NCBI GenBank assembly: GCA_002438905.1
Contig: DJSA01000017.1
Location: forward strand, 1 to 5,607
Reading direction: 5' to 3'
DNA: 5,607 bases
Source of the DNA: Bacteroidales bacterium UBA6346
GTDB lineage: Bacteria > Bacteroidota > Bacteroidia > Bacteroidales > UBA932
A program made the translations under genes and the position numbers. The notes beneath the pieces are model-generated. The model saw only the letters and a program-made list of their open reading frames with translations. It made no database searches and was not told where the DNA came from. Positions within the stretch are counted from its first letter, which is position 1; every line of letters starts with the position of its first letter. This document shows positions 1-5,316 of the stretch, piece after piece.

Positions 1-2933
1 ACGAGCCTTGGGGATATACCCCGTTGGAGTCCCTTGCGTTCAAGGTTCCGACACTCACTACGTCGCTCGCCGGCTTCGGGCTATGGGTTCGCGGGCACTA
101 CGGAAAGCAGCATCCGGGCATCACTGTTGTCACGAGGAATGACTCGAATTACAACAACGTCGTCGAGGAGACTGTAGGTAGGATACGAGAGATTGCGGGA
201 CTTACCGCCGAGACGCGTCAGGGCTATATGGACAACGCCCGTGACGTCTCGAACATCGCGTTGTGGGAAAACAACATAGTCTATTATAAGGAAGCCTATT
301 CAAAGGCATTGAACAAAGTTATATCAGAAAAAGGAGCATTCCCGGAATTCAGGGATGAGAAACCAATGGAGTACAAGAAGAATGAAGTAAATCAGCCGTC
401 ATGGAGCAGCGTCTTCGTCTCAAGGCATCTGCCTGAGGCGCTTAAGGATCTGGAGATTCTGTCGAAGAACCTGTGGTGGTGCTGGAACGAGTCGGCAAAA
501 AATCTTTTCAAGTCAATAGATCCCGAGGCATGGAAGGCCTGCGGGGAGAACCCTATAGCGCTGCTGGACCGCGTGAGTCTCAAGCAGTTCAAGAAGTTGA
601 GCTCCGACGTCGAGTTCCTCGGGCAGCTAAAGGCGGTAAAGGATGAGTTTGACGAGTATATGGGGCTGAAGGCGAAGAGGACGAATCCTTCGGTGGCGTA
701 TTTCTGCATGGAATATGGACTTGACACATCGCTCAAGATTTATTCTGGCGGTCTCGGAATCCTCGCGGGCGACTATCTCAAGGAGACGTCGGACATGAAC
801 GTAAACCTCGTTGCCGTGGGACTTTTCTACCGCTACGGCTATTTTACGCAGATTCTCTCGGCGCAAGGAGCGCAGGTCTCAAAGTATGACGCGCAGGATT
901 TTATGAAGACCCCGGCCGTGCCTGTCCGTGACAAGGATGGCAATTGGGTGACGATAAGCATAGCATTCCCGGGAAGGAATATCAACGCCCGTCTGTGGCT
1001 CGTGAATGTCGGCAGAACTGAACTTTATCTGCTTGACACCGACTATGAGGACAACTTGCAGGAGGACAGGGAGGTTACCTACCACCTCTATGGCGGCGAC
1101 TGGGAGAACCGTCTCAAGCAGGAACTTCTTTTAGGAGTCGGTGGAATCCGCGCTCTGCGCAAGATCGGTTACTGGCCGCAGGTATATCACTGCAACGAGG
1201 GGCATGCCGCGTTCATAGGTCTTGAAAGACTCCGCGAGTACATAGAGCAGCAGAACCTCAGTTTCGGCGAAGCCATGGAAGTCATCCGTTCTTCATCGCT
1301 TTACACCACGCACACTCCTGTGCCGGCCGGACACGACGCGTTTGACGAGGGACTTCTCCGCAAGTACATCGGTCATTACCCGCAGCGTCTCAAGATTGAC
1401 TGGGAGACTCTCATGGGATTGGGCAAGTTGAACGGGGCTGATCCTAACGAAAAGTTCTCTATGAGTAACCTCGCGGCGAACATTTCACAAGAAGTGAACG
1501 GCGTTTCATGGCTGCACGGAAAGGTGAGCCGGGAGATTTTTGCACCTATGTACCCCGGCTATCTGCCTGAGGAATTGCATATAAGCTATGTGACCAACGG
1601 AGTGCACTACCCTACTTGGACGGCTCCCCAGTGGAAGGAAATCCACTCTAAGGTATTCGGCAAGGAGTTCGCCACGCATCACTATGACAAGAGCTGCTTT
1701 GAGGGCATCTACAAGGTTTCCGATGAGACGGTCTGGAATGTCCGTACGGAGCTTCGTGCCAAGCTGATAGCAGAGGTCAAGGAGAGACTTTCCGACACTG
1801 CGGAGTCGAACCACTACTCGCCTCGTCAGATCGTGACAATAAAGGACACTCTCCGCGATGACGTACTCACAATTGGGTTCGCGCGCCGTTTCGCCACCTA
1901 TAAGCGTGCGCATCTGCTTTTCCGTGATCTTGACCGTCTCAGCGAGATTGTGAACGACCCGGAGCGTCCGGTTCAGTTCCTCTTCGCCGGCAAGGCGCAC
2001 CCAGCAGACAAGGCTGGGCAGGATCTCATCAAGATGATTGTCGACATATCCAAGCAGGATCGTTTCATCGGCAAGATTGTCTTCATCCCGAACTATGACA
2101 TCACTCTCGCGAAGTATCTCGTCCAGGGTGTCGATGTGTGGATGAACAACCCGACGCGTCCTTTAGAGGCTTCCGGAACATCCGGTGAGAAGGCAGCCAT
2201 GAACGGTGTGATGCACTTCTCTGTGCTTGACGGATGGTGGGTCGAGGGCTACAAGCCTGGCTGCGGATGGGCGCTGCCTATGGAACGTACCTACGATGAC
2301 CAGAACTACCAGGACGAGCTTGACGCCGCGACGATTTACACTATCATAGAGAACGACATAGCTCCGACATTCTACCATAAGGATCCGGCAACCGGCCGTT
2401 CAGCTTCATGGATTGAGTATGTGAAGAACACTGTGGCTCAGGTTGCATGCAACTTCACCACGAATAGGATGCTTACTGACTATCTGAACCAGTACTACAA
2501 CCCGCAGTCAAGGCGTTACGAATCCCTCGTGGCCGATGACTACAAGATCGCGCGCGAGATTGCCTCATGGAAGACGCACATGCGCCGCGACTGGGGACAG
2601 GTGGAAGTCGTCTCAGTCCACAAGCCGGACAGCGCCGCCGGAAACGTTTCCATCGGACACGAGTACAAGGCAGAAGTGGTTCTTAATATCGGTGATCTTG
2701 ATCCATCGGAGATTGGAGTCGAGTTCCTTTTCGCTACTCAGGATGCCAAGAACAAGATGCACATCGTCGAGAGGTGCGAGTGCCGCCCTGTGGAAGTGAA
2801 TGATGGCATCGTGAAGTATGAGGCTTCGGTTCTTCCGGAGACCACAGGAGTTTATCAGGTGGCCGGAAGAATCTATGCGAAGAATCCGCTTTTGCCTCAT
2901 AGGCAGGACTTTGAACTTGTGAGATGGCTGTAA
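1..2933 (+). CDS. glgP: Glycogen synthase (GT3) / alpha-glucan phosphorylase (GT35, DUF3417) fusion, 5' end outside the window
   Basis: The frame is open from the left edge (first full codon at position 3), so the true start lies upstream; the TTG at 24 is not a start. Codons 3-32 read EPWGYTPLES, the E-x7-E motif of GT3 (animal/yeast-type) glycogen synthases, with both catalytic glutamates present (codons 3-5 and 27-29). GT3 similarity continues through GFGLWV to about position 325. After a linker, a full phosphorylase follows: DUF3417 helical domain (LWWCWN, about 420-560), YFCMEYGLD and SGGLGILAGD (699-773), HCNEGHAAF (from 1188), THTPVPAGHD (1308-1337), GFARRFATYKRA (1875-1910), AGKAHPAD (1986-2009), and EASGTSGEKAAMNG, whose lysine at 2190-2192 should bind pyridoxal phosphate. 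The last ~120 residues look like a beta-rich C-terminal extension. The phosphorylase releases glucose-1-phosphate from alpha-1,4-glucan; the synthase half builds it. It is cytoplasmic. ribF overlaps the 3' end by 10 bases. Family calls are firm; whether both halves stay joined in the cell is inferred. Confidence 0.93.
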   Translation, partial: EPWGYTPLESLAFKVPTLTTSLAGFGLWVRGHYGKQHPGITVVTRNDSNYNNVVEETVGRIREIAGLTAETRQGYMDNARDVSNIALWENNIVYYKEAYSKALNKVISEKGAFPEFRDEKPMEYKKNEVNQPSWSSVFVSRHLPEALKDLEILSKNLWWCWNESAKNLFKSIDPEAWKACGENPIALLDRVSLKQFKKLSSDVEFLGQLKAVKDEFDEYMGLKAKRTNPSVAYFCMEYGLDTSLKIYSGGLGILAGDYLKETSDMNVNLVAVGLFYRYGYFTQILSAQGAQVSKYDAQDFMKTPAVPVRDKDGNWVTISIAFPGRNINARLWLVNVGRTELYLLDTDYEDNLQEDREVTYHLYGGDWENRLKQELLLGVGGIRALRKIGYWPQVYHCNEGHAAFIGLERLREYIEQQNLSFGEAMEVIRSSSLYTTHTPVPAGHDAFDEGLLRKYIGHYPQRLKIDWETLMGLGKLNGADPNEKFSMSNLAANISQEVNGVSWLHGKVSREIFAPMYPGYLPEELHISYVTNGVHYPTWTAPQWKEIHSKVFGKEFATHHYDKSCFEGIYKVSDETVWNVRTELRAKLIAEVKERLSDTAESNHYSPRQIVTIKDTLRDDVLTIGFARRFATYKRAHLLFRDLDRLSEIVNDPERPVQFLFAGKAHPADKAGQDLIKMIVDISKQDRFIGKIVFIPNYDITLAKYLVQGVDVWMNNPTRPLEASGTSGEKAAMNGVMHFSVLDGWWVEGYKPGCGWALPMERTYDDQNYQDELDAATIYTIIENDIAPTFYHKDPATGRSASWIEYVKNTVAQVACNFTTNRMLTDYLNQYYNPQSRRYESLVADDYKIAREIASWKTHMRRDWGQVEVVSVHKPDSAAGNVSIGHEYKAEVVLNIGDLDPSEIGVEFLFATQDAKNKMHIVERCECRPVEVNDGIVKYEASVLPETTGVYQVAGRIYAKNPLLPHRQDFELVRWL
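366..2933 (+). other. Phosphorylase module with possible internal start at ATG 366
   Basis: Starting at the ATG at 366 the phosphorylase part is 855 residues, about the length of free-standing phosphorylases of this family, and its first residues (MEYKKNEVNQPSW, then the DUF3417 start) resemble the normal N-terminus of a free-standing enzyme. No stop codon lies between the GT3 end (about 325) and this ATG. This is compatible with either a gene fusion formed by loss of the synthase stop codon, or internal initiation giving a second, shorter protein. No good ribosome binding site sits just upstream; an AAAAAGGAG stretch at about 327-335 is too far away. I favour a true fusion. Confidence 0.4.
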
Positions 2934-3910
2934 TCGCCACCGGTTTTTTTGACGGAGTCCATCTCGGGCACCGGTCGGTCATCAGACAACTTGTCTCGGC
3001 TGCCCGGGAGCGCGGGATGGACTCCGTGATTGTTACTTTCAGTCCGCACCCGCGCGCCGTGCTTCAGCAAGATGCACCACAGCTGCGGCTGCTGACCTCC
3101 TTTCCGGAAAAACGGGATATGCTTCTCTCTCTCGGAGTTGACAGAGTGGAGGTGATTCCATTCACTAGGGAATTTGCCTCGCTTACGGCGGAGCAGTACA
3201 TTCGGGATTGGCTTGTGGAGCGTTTCGGCTGTTCTGCGATGGTCTTCGGCTATGACAACAGGGTCGGCTCCGATGGGGCTGATGCCGCTGCCGTACGAGA
3301 GATTGCCTCCCGTCTCGGGGTCGAACTTATTCCGTGCACGGCACTGGGTGACATAAGCTCGACAAAGATACGCGCTGCTCTTTCTGCCGGTGAGGTTGAG
3401 ACCGCCTCGGCGATGCTCGGCTACGACTATTTCCTGAATGGGGTTGTGGTTTCCGGCAACCGCATAGGCCGAACCCTCGGCTTTCCGACGGCGAACATGC
3501 AGCTCTACGAACCTCTGAAGCTAATTCCCGAGAGCGGGGTGTATCTTGTCCGCGTCGAGTTTCCGGAACTGGCGAGAGAAGCCGGTCTTGTTCCTGCACC
3601 TTCAGGAACGTCAGGCGCTGTGTCCCTGTCATGCGGAGCTTCCGGAGCTGACAGCATGGTCCAAGGCGGTCGTGTCTTATACGGTATGTGCAACATAGGT
3701 TCCCGCCCGACGGTGAATCTTGGCGCGAACATCACGATAGAGACCAATATTTTCGGTTTCGATGAGGACATCTACGGCCTCCCGCTCCGCATCTCTTTCA
3801 TGAAGCGTCTCCGTCCCGAGACTCGCTTCTCATCCACCGCCGCCCTCCGCGACCAGCTCACCGCCGACCGCGTCTCATGCCTCTCCATCCTCGGCCAAAT
3901 TGCCAAGTGA
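2924..3910 (+). CDS. ribF: Bifunctional riboflavin kinase / FAD synthetase
   Basis: This cytoplasmic enzyme phosphorylates riboflavin to FMN and adenylates FMN to FAD. The N-terminal nucleotidyltransferase domain shows GFFDGVHLGH (residues 7-16, with the HxGH ATP site), FGYDNRVG (108-115) and ISSTKIR (144-150). The C-terminal riboflavin kinase domain shows GRTLGFPTAN (182-191), GVYLVRVE (205-212), NIGSRPT (257-263), ETNIFGFDEDIYG (273-285, with the likely catalytic Glu) and RLRPE (295-299). At 328 residues it is slightly longer than usual although its N-terminus lacks the ~10-15 residues that normally precede the GFFDG strand. The ATG at 2924 is the only possible common start, because an in-frame TGA at 2912-2914 closes the frame just upstream. 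The start lies inside the end of the phosphorylase gene (10-base overlap), which suggests translational coupling; no Shine-Dalgarno is visible. About 34 extra Ser/Gly/Ala-rich residues (about 214-249) sit between GVYLVRVE and NIGSRPT. The last five codons and the stop belong to a tandem repeat. Motifs are intact, so I expect it to be active. Confidence 0.95.
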   Translation: MAVIATGFFDGVHLGHRSVIRQLVSAARERGMDSVIVTFSPHPRAVLQQDAPQLRLLTSFPEKRDMLLSLGVDRVEVIPFTREFASLTAEQYIRDWLVERFGCSAMVFGYDNRVGSDGADAAAVREIASRLGVELIPCTALGDISSTKIRAALSAGEVETASAMLGYDYFLNGVVVSGNRIGRTLGFPTANMQLYEPLKLIPESGVYLVRVEFPELAREAGLVPAPSGTSGAVSLSCGASGADSMVQGGRVLYGMCNIGSRPTVNLGANITIETNIFGFDEDIYGLPLRISFMKRLRPETRFSSTAALRDQLTADRVSCLSILGQIAK

Positions 3911-3952
3911 AAGCCGGCCAAATTGCCAAGTGAAAGCCGGCCAAGTTGCCAA
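3892..3952 (+). repeat. 23-bp tandem repeat, about 2.6 copies, across the ribF stop codon
   Basis: Copy 1 (3892-3914) and copy 2 (3915-3937) are identical 23-mers beginning CGGCCAAATTGCCAAGTG. Copy 3 (3938-3952) is partial and differs by one base (CGGCCAAGTTGCCAA). Copy 1 encodes the last residues of RibF (GQIAK) and its TGA at 3908-3910. Because 23 is not a multiple of 3, later copies fall in other frames and lie outside the gene. GCCGGC occurs at 3913-3918 and 3936-3941, so a 6-bp stem is possible. There are no spacers, so this is not a CRISPR array. It may be local slippage or part of a dispersed intergenic repeat. Confidence 0.9.
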
Positions 3953-4140
3953 ACGGCTATTTGAAAAATTTGCGGAAATAGGAAGTATTGCCGTATCTGT
4001 AATAGGAACCACGTGAGGGCTGATGCACGCAATTATGCGATTGGTTTTAGATTGGCGGAGTAGTTTTTGCCATAATCACCGACCTTGACGAGTCCCCGTC
4101 AAGCCCCCAATTGGGATTCCATCGCGTCTTCATTTTGCAA
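3953..4140. other. Non-coding, AT-rich interval with small inverted repeats
   Basis: I see no credible gene here. Small structures are present: CTATTT/AAATAG (3957-3962 and 3976-3981) inside ACGG/CCGT (3953-3956 and 3991-3994); a direct repeat AATAGGAA at 3977-3984 and 4001-4008; CACGTG at 4010-4015; and CGCA/TGCG around 4028-4039. No hairpin followed by a T-run that would end ribF transcription is evident on the + strand. Together with the 23-bp repeat upstream, the interval may belong to a dispersed intergenic repeat, but that cannot be shown from one copy. Confidence 0.5.
4084..4115. repeat. Perfect 7-bp hairpin followed by a 10-bp palindrome
   Basis: CTTGACG (4084-4090) and CGTCAAG (4097-4103) pair perfectly around a 6-base loop (AGTCCC). 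Two bases later comes the perfect palindrome CCCAATTGGG (4106-4115). No T-run follows on either strand, so it is a poor intrinsic terminator. Lying about 70 bases upstream of the greA -7 box, it could be a protein binding site or a repeat end. The structure is directly visible; its function is unknown. Confidence 0.55.
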
Positions 4141-4160
4141 AAATAATTTTTATGAGATTG

Positions 4161-4190
4161 TTGCTTCAAGGAAAATTTTTCATACCTTTG
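4161..4190 (+). promoter_or_regulatory. Bacteroidetes-type promoter for greA
   Basis: A perfect -7 box TACCTTTG (consensus TAnnTTTG) lies at 4183-4190. A TTG at 4161-4163 precedes it by exactly 19 bases, the usual spacing to the -33 TTTG element of the Bacteroidetes primary sigma factor; only the first T of that element is missing. The flanks are AT-rich. Transcription should begin around 4195-4200, giving a leader of about 125-130 bases before greA. Confidence 0.8.
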
Positions 4191-4201
4191 CAATTGTAGT
4201 T

Positions 4202-4239
4202 GGGGTTCCGCCCGTTGAAGGCGGGGCTCTGTTTGTTTT
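4202..4239 (+). terminator. Terminator-like hairpin in the greA leader (proximal)
   Basis: CCGCC (4208-4212) pairs with GGCGG (4220-4224) around a 7-base loop. The stem extends outward to 4202 and 4230 with G-C and G-U pairs, 11 pairs in all. A U-rich but interrupted tract follows (GTTTGTTTT, 4231-4239). Since the predicted transcript starts near 4197, stopping here would release an RNA of about 40 nucleotides. Folding is by eye; whether it terminates is inferred. Confidence 0.45.
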
Positions 4240-4243
4240 AGTG

Positions 4244-4295
4244 TCGCCGAAAGCAGCGAGGACGAATTTGGTCTTTGCCGTCTTTGGCGGTTTTT
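4244..4295 (+). terminator. Long terminator-like hairpin in the greA leader (distal)
   Basis: The outer stem is CGCC-AAAG (4245-4253, with one bulged G at 4249) against CTTT-GGCG (4282-4289). After a small internal loop the inner stem GCGAGGAC (4256-4263) pairs over all 8 positions, two of them G-U, with GTCTTTGC (4271-4278) around a 7-base loop. Five Ts (4291-4295) follow directly after GG. It ends 29 bases before the greA ATG. It could attenuate transcription, protect the mRNA 5' region, or act as a regulatory leader; no known riboswitch class is recognised. Confidence 0.5.
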
Positions 4296-4324
4296 GGTAG
4301 TATATAACATAAAAAAGAATAATT

Positions 4325-4792
4325 ATGGCTATTCATTATCTTACCCAACAGGGTATGGACAAACTCAAGAAGGACTTGGCTGACGCGATTGCGCAGCGTC
4401 CTGTAATTTCCGCTCAGATTGCGGAGGCAAGAGATAAGGGGGACCTTTCGGAGAATGCTGAATATGAGGCTGCGCGCGAGGCTCAGGGGCTTTTGGAGCT
4501 TACTATTTCAAAGCTTCAGGACCAGCTCGCAAATGCGCGCGTCATCGATGAGTCGCAGATAGGCACAGACAAGGTTCAGATGCTGAATAAGGTTCGTGTG
4601 AAGAACCTTTCGCTCGGGAAGGAAATGGAATTTACTCTTGTCGGCGAGTCCGAGGCGGACTTCACAAAAGGCAAACTTGCAGCGACCACACCTATTGGAA
4701 AGGCACTTATGGGGCATGAAAAAGGTGACATTGTGGAGGCTAAGGTGCCTTCGGGCGTCATCAAGTTTGAAATTTTGGACATCACACTCTGA
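4325..4792 (+). CDS. greA: Transcription elongation factor GreA
   Basis: GreA enters the RNA polymerase secondary channel and stimulates cleavage of backtracked transcripts. The 155-residue length is normal for the family. Residues 1-75 form the coiled-coil domain, with the tip motif ARDKGDLSENAEYEAA (residues 35-50). The acidic tip residues Asp40 and Glu43 match the Mg-coordinating pair Asp41/Glu44 of E. coli GreA. The C-terminal FKBP-like domain ends with TPIGKALMGHEKGDIV followed by FEILDI. The ATG at 4325 begins the expected N-terminus (MAIHYLTQQGMDKL) and is preceded by an A-rich tract (4311-4322) rather than a Shine-Dalgarno, as is usual in Bacteroidetes. It has its own promoter and a structured leader. 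The HIT-family gene follows after 61 bases with no clear terminator between, so the two are probably co-transcribed. Nothing in the protein looks broken. Confidence 0.97.
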   Translation: MAIHYLTQQGMDKLKKDLADAIAQRPVISAQIAEARDKGDLSENAEYEAAREAQGLLELTISKLQDQLANARVIDESQIGTDKVQMLNKVRVKNLSLGKEMEFTLVGESEADFTKGKLAATTPIGKALMGHEKGDIVEAKVPSGVIKFEILDITL

Positions 4793-4853
4793 TTAGGGCG
4801 ATAACCGGGCATTGTAGCACCCAGACATAGTTGGAACAATAAAGTTTGGACTT

Positions 4854-5255
4854 ATGGCAACGATTTTCACACGCATAGCAAAGGGGGAGATTCCTTCGTA
4901 CAAATGTGCCGAGGACGAGAATTACTACGCTTTTCTCGACATAAACCCTATGGTTCCGGGACATACGCTCGTGATACCGAAGAACGTTGAGAACGACTAC
5001 ATCTTTGCGCTTGACGACAAGACTTACATCGGCCTGTGCGAGTTCGCCAAGAAGGTCGCTACGGCGCTTGGAAAGGCTGTTCCCTGCAAGAGGGTCGGTG
5101 TGGCGGTTCTCGGGATGGAAGTTCCGCATACGCACATCCATCTCGTTCCGCTTCAGAAGGAGTCGGACATGGTCTTCGGAAAACACGTGGAAGTTAGGGC
5201 GGAGGAAATGACGAAAATTGCAGCGGACATATTCAGCGAGTTTAATGCACTTTAA
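4854..5255 (+). CDS. HIT-family nucleotide hydrolase (HINT-like)
   Basis: This is a 133-residue histidine-triad protein, a normal length. It opens with IFTRIAKGEIP (residues 4-14) and has FLDINPMVPGHTLVIPK (27-43). The catalytic triad is HTHIHLVP, with His92, His94 and His96; the middle histidine, His94, should be the nucleophile. HINT-type members cleave nucleoside phosphoramidates and aminoacyl-adenylates; the exact substrate of this one cannot be told from sequence. It is cytoplasmic, without a signal peptide. It lies 61 bases after greA, a neighbour pair I recall as common in Bacteroidales, and is followed by a strong terminator, so it is the last gene of the greA unit. The ATG at 4854 gives the standard family N-terminus and no Shine-Dalgarno is seen. 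Confidence 0.95.
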   Translation: MATIFTRIAKGEIPSYKCAEDENYYAFLDINPMVPGHTLVIPKNVENDYIFALDDKTYIGLCEFAKKVATALGKAVPCKRVGVAVLGMEVPHTHIHLVPLQKESDMVFGKHVEVRAEEMTKIAADIFSEFNAL

Positions 5256-5262
5256 TTCAATG

Positions 5263-5307
5263 GGATGATGACCGGAGGAAGATTCGGGCATCGTCCTTTT
5301 TTATTTT
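5263..5307 (+). terminator. Intrinsic terminator of the greA-HIT operon
   Basis: The outer stem GGATGATG (5263-5270) pairs with CATCGTCC (5289-5296), 8 pairs including one G-U. After a single A/G mismatch the inner stem CCGGA (5272-5276) pairs with TTCGG (5283-5287) around a 6-base loop. TTTTTTATTTT (5297-5307) follows immediately. This is a textbook shape, 7 bases after the HIT stop codon. Its T-tract ends only 9 bases before the next start codon. Confidence 0.88.
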
Positions 5308-5316
5308 GAAGAACTT

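Noticed and set aside
1506..2000. 164-residue open frame on the - strand inside the phosphorylase gene
   Set aside because: It lies opposite highly conserved phosphorylase motifs and its translation resembles no family; it is a by-product of codon use. The same applies to the other antisense frames at 392-736, 627-866, 879-1085, 2163-2378, 2613-2900 and 2734-2982.
3892..3952. Tandem repeat considered as a CRISPR array
   Set aside because: The copies abut directly with no spacers and no cas genes are nearby.
4033..4098. Short - strand stretch reading VGDYGKNYSANLKPIA and then a stop, which looks faintly protein-like
   Set aside because: Only 22 codons between two stops, no start codon and no recognisable family; too short to call a gene remnant, though it could be tested in a repeat search.
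4047..4310. 87-residue - strand frame and 71-residue + strand frame (4085-4300) over the greA upstream region
   Set aside because: Both run through the promoter and leader hairpins, have low-complexity or unrecognisable translations, and the + frame would start before the predicted transcription start.
4801..4824. GGGC/GCACCC region between greA and HIT considered as a terminator
   Set aside because: The stem is short and interrupted and no T-run follows, so transcription probably continues into the HIT gene.
4841..4848. AAAGTTTG just upstream of the HIT start as a possible -7 promoter box
   Set aside because: It lacks the leading TA, has no TTG about 19 bases upstream, and would put the transcript start at the ATG itself.
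4782..5291. 169-residue - strand open frame opposite the HIT gene
   Set aside because: The + strand protein has the complete histidine triad and normal length; the antisense frame has no recognisable domain and would start inside the terminator.
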